NCBI RefSeq assembly: GCF_003259675.1
Contig: NZ_PZJG01000001.1
Location: 434,001 to 498,000 of the forward strand
Length of the DNA: 64,000 nt
Direction of reading: 5' to 3'
Origin: Macrococcoides bohemicum
GTDB taxonomy: Bacteria; Bacillota; Bacilli; Staphylococcales; Staphylococcaceae
Of this stretch, positions 9,918-19,915 are shown one piece after another. The notes beneath the pieces are model-generated. The model did not search any database and had not been told where the DNA came from. It worked only from the letters and a program-made list of their open reading frames with translations. A program made the position numbers and the translations under genes. Positions within the stretch are counted from its first letter, which is position 1. Each line of letters starts with the position of its first letter.

Positions 9918-10517
9918 ATGGCTTTTGAATTACCACAATTACCATATGCATATGATGCATTAGAACCACACATCGATAAAGAAACTATGGAGATTCACCA
10001 TACGAAACACCATAATACTTACGTTACTAACTTAAATGCTGCAGTAGAGGGAACTGAATTTGCAGATCTTTCTATCGAAGATTTAATGAAAAAAATTAAC
10101 GAAGTACCTGCTGACAAGAAAACAGCTGTAGTAAATAATGGTGGTGGACACTATAATCACTCATTATTCTGGACTTTACTTGCAACAGGTAAAGAAGCTA
10201 CTGGTGAAGTAGTTGATGCAATCAATGCTAAGTTCGGTTCTTTAGACGCTTTTAAAGAAGAATTTGCTAAAGCTGCAACTACACGTTTTGGTTCTGGTTG
10301 GGCTTGGTTAGTAGTAAACAATGGAGAATTAGAAGTAGTTTCTACACCAAACCAAGAGAATCCTTTAATGGAAGGTAAAACACCTATCTTAGGTTTAGAT
10401 GTTTGGGAGCATGCTTATTACTTAAACTATCAAAATAAACGTCCTGACTATATTGCAGCATTCTGGAATGTAGTAAACTGGGAAAAAGTAAACGAATTAT
10501 ATTTAGCTGCTAAATAG
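9918..10517 (+). CDS. sodA: Superoxide dismutase, Mn/Fe family
   Basis: A 199-residue cytoplasmic superoxide dismutase that dismutes superoxide to peroxide and oxygen. Metal ligands: His27 in EIHHTKHH, a histidine in [11 protein letters not shown], and Asp/His in [11 protein letters not shown]. Whether manganese or iron is preferred cannot be settled by eye; the staphylococcal homologue is manganese-dependent or cambialistic. AAGGAGG precedes the start. Codons are strongly biased to AT-rich high-expression types. The following class B PBP gene matches Staphylococcus and Bacillus. Confidence 0.95.
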   Translation: MAFELPQLPYAYDALEPHIDKETMEIHHTKHHNTYVTNLNAAVEGTEFADLSIEDLMKKINEVPADKKTAVVNNGGGHYNHSLFWTLLATGKEATGEVVDAINAKFGSLDAFKEEFAKAATTRFGSGWAWLVVNNGELEVVSTPNQENPLMEGKTPILGLDVWEHAYYLNYQNKRPDYIAAFWNVVNWEKVNELYLAAK

Positions 10518-10542
10518 TAGTTAATCATAATTCGTAAGCGTT

Positions 10543-10580
10543 AAGAGACATTTCATCTGAAATGTCTCTTTATTTTTGTT
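10543..10580 (+). terminator. Terminator after sodA
   Basis: A perfect 13-bp stem (AAGAGACATTTCA and its complement) with a TC loop at 10543-10570, then a T-rich tail. Confidence 0.85.
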
Positions 10581-10657
10581 TTTATATCAAAAATATAGAA
10601 AATATGTGTTAATTCATATATTATTAAAAGATAAATGGTAGTGATGGGGGATTTCCT

Positions 10658-12784
10658 TTGAAACGTGTTAAACAAGAATCAAATGAACTAAAACAAAAAC
10701 GACTGATGAACCGCAGAATCAGCGTTATCTTTATGGCAATTGTTTCATTATTAATCATCCTGGTTCTTAGATTAGGATACCTTCAGATTGTTAAAGGTGA
10801 AACTTATAAAAAAGCTGTAGATAATAATGAAAATATAGAAGTAAATGAATCAGTGCCTCGAGGGAGAATATATGATCGAAACGGTAAACTGTTGGTTGAT
10901 AATACTTCGAAAAAAGCAATTACATACACACGTGATCGTATGACAAGTCGTAGTGAGATGCTTGATACTGCAAAAAAATTACATGAATTGATGTCTATGC
11001 CTATAGATGCTTTGACTTTAAGGGATAAACAGGACTTCTTTATACTGACTCATAAAGATGAAGTCGATCAATTAATGAAGAAAGAATTACAATTATTTGA
11101 TACAGGTGAAATCTCTCAGGAAGAATATAATGAAGCGGTCTATAAAAAATTAACAATAGCGAAATTGAAATCAATGTCACAAGATGAATTAGAAGTAGCA
11201 GCAATTTTTCGTGAAATGAGCAGTGGAAGTCAGTTAAGTCCTCAAATTATTAGAAACGACAATGTGACAGAAAAAGAATATGCATTAGTTTCTCAGAATT
11301 TAAGTGAATTACCTGGTGTGAATACTACAATGGATTGGGATAGAAAATATCTTTATGGTAAGACATTACGTACAATGTTTGGCAATGTTTCATCAAAAGA
11401 AGAAGGATTACCTAAAGAATTAGTAGACTATTATTTATCTAAAGGTTATTCACGTAATGACAGAGTAGGACAAAGTTATCTTGAATTTCAATACGAAAAT
11501 GTTTTACGAGGCAAAAAGAAAAAGATGCGTTATTTAACTGATAAATCAGGAAAAATCATTAATTCTGAAGTGATTTCTGAAGGGTCGAGAGGTAACGATC
11601 TGGTTTTATCAATAGATATTGATCTGCAGCTTAAAGTTGAAAAATTAGTAGATGAACACATTCAAATTTTACGTTCAATGAATGCAAAATCGATGGATAA
11701 AGTATTAGTGGTCGTACAAGATCCTAATAACGGTGATATTCTTGCATTAGCTGGAAGACAAATTGATAAGAACGGTAAGATAACAGATTATCATTACGGA
11801 ACATTTACATCTCAATATGCAGTTGGGTCTATAGTAAAAGGTGCTACAATACTTACTGGATATAGTAATAATGCTATAAGTATTGGAGAGGATATGATTG
11901 ACCAACCTTTAGTATTTAAAGGTGGTGTAGAAAAGCGATCATATTTTAACCCGACTGGCAAAATAGAGATTAATGATAAAGAAGCATTAATGCACTCATC
12001 AAACGTTTATATGTTTAAAACAGCATTAAAGATGGCAGGTTTAAATTATTCTAATAATATGTCATTACCTGCAGATATAACAGAGGTAGGATTAAAACTA
12101 AGAAAAGGATTAAATCAATTTGGATTAGGTGTTAAAACAGGTATTGATTTGCCAAATGAGGTGACAGGTCAAACAGGTACGCTGAAGAATAATCCTGGTA
12201 ATTACCTGGATTTAGCAATCGGACAATATGATACATATACGCCATTACAACTTTCTCAATATGTCTCAACGATTGCTAATGATGGTTACCGTATACAGCC
12301 ACATCTAGTGAAAGAAATTCGTGCAGCTTCAAAGACTGATAAAATAGGACCAATTAAAGAAAGTATTAAAGGAAAAGTGCTGAACCGAATTAATAATTCA
12401 CAAGATGAAATTGATCAGGTGAAAGATGGGTTCGATATGGCATTTAATAACGAACTTGGTACAGGTTATAAAAGTTTTGCTAATACGATAGTAAAAAGTG
12501 CAGGAAAAACCGGAACAGCAGAAGTATTCCAGGATGGTAAGTCACGCGTAAATTCTACGTATATCGGCTATGCTCCTATGGACAAACCAAGTATGAGTTT
12601 CGCTATTATCTATACAAATCAACCTGTCCCACCACCATGGTTACCTGGTGGAGATTTGGGAAGAGATATTATAAATGAATATTTTAAAGATAAAGCGGAT
12701 AAGAAAACAAAAGTGATAGAAACAGGTTCTTCAGGTGTACAAAGTGCAATATCAAATGGTGTTGAACAGAATAATACAGAATAA
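10658..12784 (+). CDS. Class B penicillin-binding protein (PBP3/PbpA-like transpeptidase)
   Basis: A 708-residue monofunctional peptidoglycan transpeptidase. It has a short cytoplasmic tail, one transmembrane anchor (about 22-42), a PBP dimerisation domain starting at PRGRIYDRNG, and a transpeptidase domain with the active-site triad SIVK (Ser391), SSN (447-449) and KTGT (617-620). Position after sodA and before pstS matches B. subtilis pbpA and staphylococcal PBP3, which act in cell elongation or shape. It is not the PBP2a resistance protein. The start is TTG, 7 nt after GGGGG. Confidence 0.88.
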   Translation: MKRVKQESNELKQKRLMNRRISVIFMAIVSLLIILVLRLGYLQIVKGETYKKAVDNNENIEVNESVPRGRIYDRNGKLLVDNTSKKAITYTRDRMTSRSEMLDTAKKLHELMSMPIDALTLRDKQDFFILTHKDEVDQLMKKELQLFDTGEISQEEYNEAVYKKLTIAKLKSMSQDELEVAAIFREMSSGSQLSPQIIRNDNVTEKEYALVSQNLSELPGVNTTMDWDRKYLYGKTLRTMFGNVSSKEEGLPKELVDYYLSKGYSRNDRVGQSYLEFQYENVLRGKKKKMRYLTDKSGKIINSEVISEGSRGNDLVLSIDIDLQLKVEKLVDEHIQILRSMNAKSMDKVLVVVQDPNNGDILALAGRQIDKNGKITDYHYGTFTSQYAVGSIVKGATILTGYSNNAISIGEDMIDQPLVFKGGVEKRSYFNPTGKIEINDKEALMHSSNVYMFKTALKMAGLNYSNNMSLPADITEVGLKLRKGLNQFGLGVKTGIDLPNEVTGQTGTLKNNPGNYLDLAIGQYDTYTPLQLSQYVSTIANDGYRIQPHLVKEIRAASKTDKIGPIKESIKGKVLNRINNSQDEIDQVKDGFDMAFNNELGTGYKSFANTIVKSAGKTGTAEVFQDGKSRVNSTYIGYAPMDKPSMSFAIIYTNQPVPPPWLPGGDLGRDIINEYFKDKADKKTKVIETGSSGVQSAISNGVEQNNTE

Positions 12785-12819
12785 TTAATCTATTAAAAAA
12801 TAAGATTTCTTGAGTAAAA

Positions 12820-12847
12820 GGCAATGCAATGATGCATTGTCTTTTTT
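12820..12847 (+). terminator. Terminator after the PBP gene
   Basis: GCAATGCA / TGCATTGT stem with ATGA loop, followed by CTTTTTT. The T run leads directly into the pstS Pho boxes. Confidence 0.75.
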
Positions 12848-12848
12848 C

Positions 12849-12902
12849 TTTACATAAAATTTACATTACATTCATCTTGAATTAACAATCTTACACTATA
12901 GT
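12849..12902 (+). promoter_or_regulatory. Pho-box array and -10 element of pstS
   Basis: Four hexamers in exact 11-bp phase: TTTACA (12849), TTTACA (12860), TTCATC (12871, degenerate) and TTAACA (12882), followed by TATAGT at 12897-12902. This matches the Bacillus PhoP arrangement (TT(A/T/C)ACA repeats in the -35 region), so the pst operon is inferred to be induced by phosphate limitation through PhoPR. Confidence 0.75.
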
Positions 12903-12960
12903 AAGTAGTGTAATAAACAAATACAAATTATTCGTCTATTCAATTAGGAGGACTTTCAAA

Positions 12961-13932
12961 ATGAAAAAATGGCAATTAGTAGGTTCAACAACTGTTTTAG
13001 GTACTGCATTATTATTAGGTGCTTGTGGTGGAGCAGCTGACAAGAAAGAAGATAATGCTTCTGAAGATAAAGGTGCTAGTACTGATACAGCAGCTAAAGA
13101 TATTGAAGGTAAAGTAGCTGGAGACGGTTCATCGACTGTTGCACCAGTAACTGAAAAAATTAATGAAGAATTCAATGCTGAATATCCTAATGTTGAGGTT
13201 GCTATCGGAACATCAGGTACTGGTGGTGGTTTTGAGAAATTCATCGCTGGAGAAACTGACTTCTCTAACGCATCTCGTGATATTAAAGATGAAGAGAAAA
13301 AAGCTTTAGAAGATAAAAAAATTGAATATACTGAATTTAAAATCGCTTCAGATGGATTAACTGTTGCTGTAAATAAAGATAATGATTTTGTAGATTACTT
13401 AACATTTGAAGAGTTAGCTAAGATTTACTCTGGAAAAGCTAAAACTTGGAAAGATGTTCGTGCTGACTTCCCAGCTGAAGAAATTAAAGCATTCTCACCC
13501 GACCAATCACATGGAACTTATGACTTCTTTAGTGAAGAAGTATTAGATGAAGGTGAAATTAAAGCTGAGAAAAATGCTGATACTAACGTAATCGTTAAAT
13601 CAGTACAAGATAATAAAACTGGTATCGGTTTCTTCGGATATAATTTCTATCAAGAAAACAAAGATAACTTAAAAGCTGTTAAGATTCAAAAAGAAGGTAA
13701 AGGTGAGGGTGTAGAAGCGACTGAAGAATCAGTTAAAGATGGTTCTTATCCATTAAGTCGTCCATTATTCATCTATGCTAAAAATGATTCTTTAAAAGAA
13801 AACAAGGCATTTAAAGAGTTTATGAAATTTGCTTTAGAAAAAGCAAAAGATGCTTCAACTGAATCTGGATATGTTGCATTAGAAGATGCAGAATATGAAA
13901 AATCTTTAAAAACATTAGAAGGTATTAAATAA
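12961..13932 (+). CDS. pstS: Phosphate ABC transporter, substrate-binding lipoprotein
   Basis: A 323-residue lipoprotein with signal peptide and lipobox LLLGAC (Cys22). The acidic low-complexity linker (about 25-50) is followed by the phosphate-binding fold, with GDGSSTVAPVTE, GTSGTGGGFEKF and NASRDIK lining the anion pocket. It captures inorganic phosphate and delivers it to PstCA. AGGAGG precedes the start. It is followed by an attenuator-like hairpin. Confidence 0.95.
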   Translation: MKKWQLVGSTTVLGTALLLGACGGAADKKEDNASEDKGASTDTAAKDIEGKVAGDGSSTVAPVTEKINEEFNAEYPNVEVAIGTSGTGGGFEKFIAGETDFSNASRDIKDEEKKALEDKKIEYTEFKIASDGLTVAVNKDNDFVDYLTFEELAKIYSGKAKTWKDVRADFPAEEIKAFSPDQSHGTYDFFSEEVLDEGEIKAEKNADTNVIVKSVQDNKTGIGFFGYNFYQENKDNLKAVKIQKEGKGEGVEATEESVKDGSYPLSRPLFIYAKNDSLKENKAFKEFMKFALEKAKDASTESGYVALEDAEYEKSLKTLEGIK

Positions 13933-13970
13933 TTATTAACTTAATAATTATTAGAATATGAAATTTTTTT

Positions 13971-14000
13971 AAGGGACGAAATTTTTCGTCCCTTTTAAAA
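13971..14000 (+). terminator. Intra-operon hairpin between pstS and pstC
   Basis: A strong stem (AAGGGACGAAA with its complement, 13971-13996) followed by TTTT. Its place between pstS and the permease genes suggests partial termination, or protection of the pstS 3' end, so the binding protein is made in excess over the channel. This is inference from position. Confidence 0.65.
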
Positions 14001-14016
14001 TGAAGGAGTCTAAACT

Positions 14017-14949
14017 ATGGAAAATAAAATTTCTGTACAAGATTTAATTGCTCAAAATAAGAGTAAAGGATCTTCAAAAAACATCATTGAAAAAATAATT
14101 CCAACAATTTTAGCTATCATTGCTTCAATTTCAATTTTAACGACAATTGGAATCCTCATTACATTATTAACTGAAACAATTACGTTCTTTACACGTGTTT
14201 CGTTTGCAGACTTTTTCCTTGAAAAAGAATGGAATGCATTTGGTCAAGATCCGAAATTCGGTATTATTTCATTAATTTTAGGAACTTTAAAAGTAACTTT
14301 AATCGCAACTCTTTTCGCTGTTCCGGTTGGTTTAGGCGCAGCATTGTATTTAAGTGAATATGCAAGTGATCGTGCAAGAAGAATTATTAAACCTATTTTA
14401 GAAATCTTAGCAGGTATCCCTACTATCGTTTATGGTTTCTTTGCTTTAACATTCGTTACACCGTTATTACGTTCAGTATGGCCAGACTTAGGAAGTTTTA
14501 ATGCAATCAGTCCGGGATTAGTAATTGGTATTATGATCGTACCGATGATTGCTTCATTATCTGAAGATGCAATGAGTGCTGTACCACAGGCAATTCGTGA
14601 AGGTGCATTAGGTTTAGGATCAACGAAATTAGAAACTGCTATTAAAGTAGTTTTCCCTGCAGCATTATCTGGGATTTTAGCTTCTATCGTGTTAGCAGTA
14701 TCACGTGCAATCGGGGAAACAATGATCGTATCACTTGCAGCAGGTAGTTCACCTGAATTCTCTTTAGATTTCACGAACTCATTACAAACGATGACAGCAT
14801 TTATCGTGCAGGTTGCGACTGGAGATGCTACATTTGGATCAGATATATACTACAGTATCTATGCAGTAGGATTTACATTATTCGTATTTACATTAATTAT
14901 GAACTTCATTTCACAATGGGTTACTAAACGATTCAGAGAGGAGTATTAA
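14017..14949 (+). CDS. pstC: Phosphate ABC transporter permease PstC
   Basis: A 310-residue membrane protein with six predicted transmembrane helices. The ABC permease coupling motif EGALGLGSTKLETAIKVV lies in the cytoplasmic loop, and GIPTIVYG is typical of PstC. It forms the phosphate channel with PstA. A GGAG site precedes the start; pstA follows 1 nt after the stop. Confidence 0.95.
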   Translation: MENKISVQDLIAQNKSKGSSKNIIEKIIPTILAIIASISILTTIGILITLLTETITFFTRVSFADFFLEKEWNAFGQDPKFGIISLILGTLKVTLIATLFAVPVGLGAALYLSEYASDRARRIIKPILEILAGIPTIVYGFFALTFVTPLLRSVWPDLGSFNAISPGLVIGIMIVPMIASLSEDAMSAVPQAIREGALGLGSTKLETAIKVVFPAALSGILASIVLAVSRAIGETMIVSLAAGSSPEFSLDFTNSLQTMTAFIVQVATGDATFGSDIYYSIYAVGFTLFVFTLIMNFISQWVTKRFREEY

Positions 14950-14950
14950 T

Positions 14951-15844
14951 ATGGAATTAATTAATCATGAAACAGTTGAAAAGAAACTCTCTGGCAGACT
15001 GTCAAAAAATAAAATTGTTAAATTTCTTTTCTTCCTATGTACAATGATCGGTTTAGTTGTACTGGCGATTTTATTATTTGATATTATTCGTAAAGGTGCA
15101 GGGTATTTAACACCTCAGTTCTTTACAAACTTCTCATCTACAACACCAGAAAAAGCAGGTATTAAAGGTGCTTTAATCGGAACATTATGGCTAATGATGA
15201 CAATTGCACCAATCGCAGTAACCTTAGGTGTAGCTACGGCTATCTACATGGAAGAGTATGCAAAGGATAATGCTTTTACTAGATTTATTAAAGTCAATAT
15301 CGCTAACTTAGCATCTGTACCATCAGTGGTATTTGGTTTATTAGGATTAACGTTATTCGTACGTGGTGCGGGTATTGAATCACTTTCACTTGGAAAGTCG
15401 GTTTTAGCGGCAGCACTTACAATGTCATTAATGATTTTACCGGTTATCATCGTTTCGAGTCAGGAAGCGATTAGAGCAGTACCGAATGCAATTCGTGAAG
15501 CTTCATTAGGATTAGGTGGAACGAAATGGCAGACGATTACAAACGTTGTATTACCAGCTTCTATTCCTGGTATTTTAACGGGGACAATTTTAGCTTTATC
15601 TCGTGCCATTGGTGAGACTGCACCATTAGTAGTAATCGGTATTCCAACTATCTTCATGAAAACACCTGATAGTATTATGGATAGATTCCAGGCGTTACCA
15701 ATGCAGATCTTTACATGGGCTAAATTACCGAAAGCTGAATTCCAGTTTGTGTCTTCAGCTGCGATAATTGTGTTATTAATCATGTTAATTGCCATGAACT
15801 CAATTGCAATTTTTATCCGTAATAAATATCAGAAAAAATTCTAG
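14951..15844 (+). CDS. pstA: Phosphate ABC transporter permease PstA
   Basis: A 297-residue six-helix permease, partner of PstC. The coupling loop reads REASLGLGGTKWQTITNVVLP, and LASVPSVVFGL is the PstA hallmark. The start lies in the GAGGAGTATTAATATG context, translationally coupled to pstC. Confidence 0.95.
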   Translation: MELINHETVEKKLSGRLSKNKIVKFLFFLCTMIGLVVLAILLFDIIRKGAGYLTPQFFTNFSSTTPEKAGIKGALIGTLWLMMTIAPIAVTLGVATAIYMEEYAKDNAFTRFIKVNIANLASVPSVVFGLLGLTLFVRGAGIESLSLGKSVLAAALTMSLMILPVIIVSSQEAIRAVPNAIREASLGLGGTKWQTITNVVLPASIPGILTGTILALSRAIGETAPLVVIGIPTIFMKTPDSIMDRFQALPMQIFTWAKLPKAEFQFVSSAAIIVLLIMLIAMNSIAIFIRNKYQKKF

Positions 15845-15869
15845 TTTTTAATTTGAGAGGGGTCTTATA

Positions 15870-16769
15870 ATGAATAACAACGTAAAAGTTTCAAATGACG
15901 TAAAGAATAATGAAAAAGTTATCGTTACAACTGAAACAGTAAACAATACAGGTAGTGAAAATGTAAAAAAAGAACGTAATATCGTTACAGGTCAAACACC
16001 AAATCCAACAAATCGTAATATTGTTTATCAAACAAAAAATTTAGATTTATGGTATGGAGATCATCATGCTTTACAAAATATCAATTTAGATATTTTAGAA
16101 AATGAAGTTACAGCAATTATCGGACCATCAGGTTGCGGTAAGTCAACTTATATCAAAACTTTAAATCGTATGATTGAATTAATCCCAAGCGTAAGAACTT
16201 CTGGAGAAATTCTTTACCGTGGAGATAATATCTTCGATAAAAGTTATAAAGTAGAGCATTTAAGAACTAGAGTAGGTATGGTCTTCCAAAAGCCTAACCC
16301 ATTCCCAAAATCTATCTATGATAACATTACTTATGGGCCGAGAATCCATGGTATCACTGATAAAAAAATCTTAGATGAGATCGTTGAAAAATCACTTCGT
16401 GGTGCGGCGATTTGGGATGAAACAAAAGATAGATTAGATAAAAATGCATATGGCTTATCGGGTGGACAACAACAACGTATTTGTATCGCTCGTTGTTTAG
16501 CAATCGAACCTGATGTTATTTTAATGGATGAGCCTACATCTGCATTAGATCCAATTTCAACTCTAAAAGTCGAAGAGTTAGTTCAGGAAATAAAAAATCA
16601 ATATTCAATCATTATCGTTACGCATAACATGCAACAAGCTGCTCGTATTTCAGACAAAACAGCATTCTTCTTAAATGGTTATGTAAACGAGTATGATACA
16701 ACGGATAAGATTTTCTCTAACCCAGCTGACGAACAAACAGAACGTTATATTTCAGGAAGGTTTGGTTGA
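15870..16769 (+). CDS. pstB: Phosphate ABC transporter ATP-binding protein
   Basis: A 299-residue ABC ATPase with Walker [11 protein letters not shown]-loop VFQKPNPFP, signature LSGGQQQR, Walker B VILMDEPT and switch VTHNM. About 50 asparagine- and threonine-rich residues precede the family core, an N-terminal extension seen in staphylococcal PstB; its role is unknown. Confidence 0.95.
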   Translation: MNNNVKVSNDVKNNEKVIVTTETVNNTGSENVKKERNIVTGQTPNPTNRNIVYQTKNLDLWYGDHHALQNINLDILENEVTAIIGPSGCGKSTYIKTLNRMIELIPSVRTSGEILYRGDNIFDKSYKVEHLRTRVGMVFQKPNPFPKSIYDNITYGPRIHGITDKKILDEIVEKSLRGAAIWDETKDRLDKNAYGLSGGQQQRICIARCLAIEPDVILMDEPTSALDPISTLKVEELVQEIKNQYSIIIVTHNMQQAARISDKTAFFLNGYVNEYDTTDKIFSNPADEQTERYISGRFG

Positions 16770-16770
16770 T

Positions 16771-17400
16771 ATGAGAGAAATATATGAAGAAAGTTTACAA
16801 CATTTAGAAGAAAGTGTTTTAAAACTTGCCGATGAAGTTTATAGAACTATTGAAAAAAGTATTAATGTACTAAGTGATGATGAAAAAACTGTTGCTAGAG
16901 AAATTATTGAACATGATCAGGTTATTAATGCTATGGAAAGTGATATAGAGGACCAGATAATCAGTTTAATTACTAAACAGCAACCCATCGCTACAGACTT
17001 AAGAATGATTTTATCATCAAGTAAAGTATCTTCAGAACTTGAAAGAATGGGAGATAATGCAGCAAATATTGCTAAGATTCGTAAAAGAGTAAAATTTGAA
17101 GATGAATATATTTTGATGCGTCTTAAAACAATGGGAAAACTTAGTATGCTAATGCTAGCTGATCTTAAAGAAGCACACAAAAATAATGATGTGAATTTAG
17201 TTAAAGAAATTATTGAGCGAGATAATGATATTGATGATTTATATAAAGAAATTATTAATAGTGCATATTTAATCGACAACGATCCATATATCTCTGGTCA
17301 AGCGCATTTAGCTGGTCGTTACCTAGAAAGAATTGGTGATCACATCACGAATATCGCTGAAAGTGTTTATTTTACGATTACTGGTGAAAGATTTAACTAA
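16771..17400 (+). CDS. phoU: Phosphate signalling protein PhoU
   Basis: A 209-residue all-helical protein with two PhoU repeats (about 10-100 and 110-205), each carrying an acidic metal-binding E/DxxxD-type motif, for example ELERMGDNAANIAK and YLERIGDHITNIAE. It dampens Pst transport and PhoR signalling when phosphate is sufficient. ATG at 16771, just after the pstB stop and downstream of GGAAGG, is chosen over an in-frame ATG at 16693 inside pstB. Confidence 0.92.
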   Translation: MREIYEESLQHLEESVLKLADEVYRTIEKSINVLSDDEKTVAREIIEHDQVINAMESDIEDQIISLITKQQPIATDLRMILSSSKVSSELERMGDNAANIAKIRKRVKFEDEYILMRLKTMGKLSMLMLADLKEAHKNNDVNLVKEIIERDNDIDDLYKEIINSAYLIDNDPYISGQAHLAGRYLERIGDHITNIAESVYFTITGERFN

Positions 17401-17488
17401 TTCATAAATTAGTACTAGATAATTAATGCGACACATGTTATTATAGAAAAGTCGTATGGATATTTAGAAACGTGAGGAGGGAACAACT

Positions 17489-17638
17489 ATGCGCGTTAAT
17501 GTTACTTTAGCTTGTACTGAATGTGGTGAAAGAAACTACATCACTAAAAAAAATAAACGTAATAACCCGGAACGTATTGAAATGTCAAAATACTGTGCAA
17601 GAGATAATAAAAAAACTTTACACAGAGAAACTAAATAA
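17489..17638 (+). CDS. rpmG: 50S ribosomal protein L33
   Basis: A 49-residue ribosomal protein. The N-terminus [17 protein letters not shown] and the C-terminus KTLHRETK are diagnostic. It keeps one CxxC pair (Cys9 and Cys12), but the second knuckle reads YCARDNKK with a single cysteine, like the RpmGB type of B. subtilis; it is a candidate zinc-independent paralogue. GAGGAGG lies upstream. Another rpmG elsewhere would be expected. Confidence 0.9.
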   Translation: MRVNVTLACTECGERNYITKKNKRNNPERIEMSKYCARDNKKTLHRETK

Positions 17639-17647
17639 TTTTTTGAG

Positions 17648-17679
17648 CAGACATGAATTTTCATGTCTGTTTTTTTTTT
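17648..17679 (+). terminator. Terminator after rpmG
   Basis: CAGACATGA / TCATGTCTG stem with a short loop (17648-17669) and a run of ten T residues. Confidence 0.85.
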
Positions 17680-17731
17680 ATGTCCATTCCATTCTTTATG
17701 CTATATTGTATAATATAAATGAGGTGAGAAA

Positions 17732-18298
17732 ATGACGATTAAATCAGAAAAAAAAGAATTACGATTAACGATACTTTCGCAGTTAAAGCATAACCAAAAT
17801 AAAACTGAAAAAGAAGATTCGATAATACATACTTTTATTAATGAAGATGTATTTAGAAATGCGAATTCAATTGGTATCACAATGAGTATGAATCATGAAT
17901 TAGATACGAGATGGTTAATAGAATATGCAGCAGGTCTTGGTAAAAAAGTATACGTTCCATATTGTGACTATAAAACGAAACAAATGCACTTTGTTAGATA
18001 TACTTCGCAAAAGGACATTGTAAAGGATTCATTTGGCATAGATATAATGAATCATCGGGAGGAAAGTGGTGCGCAGCCGGAACTAATTGTTGTTCCTGGT
18101 GTTGTATTTAATGAAGATGGTTATCGTATTGGATACGGTGGAGGATATTTTGATAAATTTTTAAGTCAATATACTGGGCAAACAATAAGTTTAATCTTTG
18201 AACTTCAACTCAGTGAAGTATTAATTGAACCACATGATATTCCAGTTTCAATGCTTATTACTGAGAAAAGAATAATAGTTAATGAGGGCAATCAATGA
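17732..18298 (+). CDS. yqgN: 5-formyltetrahydrofolate cyclo-ligase
   Basis: A 188-residue enzyme that converts 5-formyl-THF to 5,10-methenyl-THF using ATP. The C-terminal signature GYRIGYGGGYFDKFL and the N-terminal basic segment KKELRLTIL are recognised. The start ATG follows GAGGTGAG. The stop overlaps the rhomboid start by 4 bases. The same pair is adjacent in B. subtilis (yqgN-yqgP). Confidence 0.9.
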   Translation: MTIKSEKKELRLTILSQLKHNQNKTEKEDSIIHTFINEDVFRNANSIGITMSMNHELDTRWLIEYAAGLGKKVYVPYCDYKTKQMHFVRYTSQKDIVKDSFGIDIMNHREESGAQPELIVVPGVVFNEDGYRIGYGGGYFDKFLSQYTGQTISLIFELQLSEVLIEPHDIPVSMLITEKRIIVNEGNQ

Positions 18299-19719
18299 TA
18301 ACAGAGAAGTTGATATGGAAAAACATCTATGAATTTATAAAATATACAGATTATGATTTTATTACAACTTCAGATACCTTAGATGATATATGGTTGTATA
18401 GTCGTAGTAAAAAAACATTGAAACGGTTAATATTAAACAAACAAACAGCACAATCAACGATGTTTATGGTTCAGAAAATTATGGATCATCATGATGAAAT
18501 TGAAAGTTTAGTTACATATCCGATTAATTGTTATGAAATAATACTCATTGATCAGGAAATTCAAATGAATGAGATGCCTTTAAATATTAAAGTGATTTCA
18601 TGTCCGGATTCTCAGTCAGTAAAACAAACGCTAAATACACCTTTTAAAGCGATATCGAGTAAAACTAAGCCACAATCAGTATCGTGGTATCAAAATAGAG
18701 TGATTAAAAATAACCCGATTGATACTGCTATGATTAAGTTTACACCTCTTACATACCTATTAATTGTGATAAATATTATAAGTTTTATCGTCATGAATAT
18801 ATGGCACATGACACATAAGGTTGACACGTTAGTAGAAAAAGGTGGGTTAACGCATTTTAATTTTGTTCATGGTGATTATTACAGAGTGATATCATCAATG
18901 TTTCTACATTTTGATTTTCAGCATTTATTGTTTAATATGATGTCGCTATTTATTCTCGGTAAAATTATAGAATATTTATATCTAAATTGGCAGTATCTTC
19001 TGATTTATATTTGTGGTGGTATTATAGGTAATTTAGTTTCTCTTGCATTTGATACGACTTCTATATCTGTTGGAGCAAGTGGCGCAATTTGTGCGTTGAT
19101 GGGCGCAGCATTAGCGCATATCATCTTTAGTGGGAAATTTGATAAAAAGTTTATTATGCAAATATTAATAGGTAGTATTATCTATCTCGCAGCAAGTTCT
19201 TTATTTGCCAATGTTAATAACTATGCCCATTTTGGTGGTTTATTTGGTGGATTGTTTATTGCAATGCTTATACATTTATATAAAATTAAAAGTCAGTATT
19301 TTAAATGGATGAGTGCTGGCCTAGGTATTATAGTAATTTTATTACTCTTTAATATTTTTTCTGAAAAGGAACATCATATTTATAATGAATTTGCTGCACA
19401 GGCCATCGCTGCAGGTAATGATCAGGATGCGAAGGAAATCCTTACTACTACAATTCAAAAAGGTTATGATAATGACGAAACATATGTATATTATGGTTTA
19501 CTGAAAACCAAACAGGAAAGTTTATCAAACGGAATCGCTGAATGGAAAAAAGGTCTAACGAAATTTCCTGATAGCGATAAATTAAACTATCAGATGGCAT
19601 TAGCTATGCGTGCAATGGATGATTATGATAGCGCTAATAAATATTTGAACAAGGCAATTCAACGCAATAGAATATCTTCTTATATAAAACTTCAAAAAGA
19701 ATTTAAAGAATTCAGGTGA
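18295..19719 (+). CDS. gluP: Rhomboid-family intramembrane serine protease with C-terminal repeats
   Basis: A 474-residue rhomboid homologous to B. subtilis GluP/YqgP. A soluble N-terminal domain (1-150) precedes six to seven transmembrane helices containing the catalytic serine motif VGASGAICALMG and the histidine in NNYAHFGGLFGG. The C-terminal 100 residues are helical and TPR-like. Family members cleave membrane proteins within the bilayer; GluP is linked to membrane-protein quality control. The substrate here is unknown. Confidence 0.9.
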   Translation: MITEKLIWKNIYEFIKYTDYDFITTSDTLDDIWLYSRSKKTLKRLILNKQTAQSTMFMVQKIMDHHDEIESLVTYPINCYEIILIDQEIQMNEMPLNIKVISCPDSQSVKQTLNTPFKAISSKTKPQSVSWYQNRVIKNNPIDTAMIKFTPLTYLLIVINIISFIVMNIWHMTHKVDTLVEKGGLTHFNFVHGDYYRVISSMFLHFDFQHLLFNMMSLFILGKIIEYLYLNWQYLLIYICGGIIGNLVSLAFDTTSISVGASGAICALMGAALAHIIFSGKFDKKFIMQILIGSIIYLAASSLFANVNNYAHFGGLFGGLFIAMLIHLYKIKSQYFKWMSAGLGIIVILLLFNIFSEKEHHIYNEFAAQAIAAGNDQDAKEILTTTIQKGYDNDETYVYYGLLKTKQESLSNGIAEWKKGLTKFPDSDKLNYQMALAMRAMDDYDSANKYLNKAIQRNRISSYIKLQKEFKEFR

Positions 19720-19723
19720 AACA

Positions 19724-19915
19724 ATGCATTCATTTTACGATGTACAACAGTTACTTAAACAATTTGGTATTATTATATATTTTAAAGATGAAAATGATAC
19801 CATTGAAATGATGAATCAGGAGATAAAATCATTACATGATGCTGGCATTATTACGAATGAACAGTTTGTGCAGGCACGTTTAATATTAAATCAGAGAAGG
19901 ATGGGAAAAATATGA
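19724..19915 (+). CDS. yqgQ: YqgQ family small protein
   Basis: A 63-residue protein of the YqgQ (DUF910) family, function unknown, typically between the rhomboid gene and glucokinase. Conserved features are FYDVQQLLKQFG at the start and LILNQR near the end. The stop overlaps glcK by 4 bases. Confidence 0.85.
   Translation: MHSFYDVQQLLKQFGIIIYFKDENDTIEMMNQEIKSLHDAGIITNEQFVQARLILNQRRMGKI

Noticed and set aside
12936-13244. Minus-strand frame opposite pstS
   Set aside because: Shadow of the acidic pstS N-terminal region, proline/serine-rich, no ribosome site.
17523-17735. Plus-strand frame over rpmG and its terminator
   Set aside because: Runs out of frame through the L33 gene and a strong terminator; the real gene is the 49-codon rpmG.
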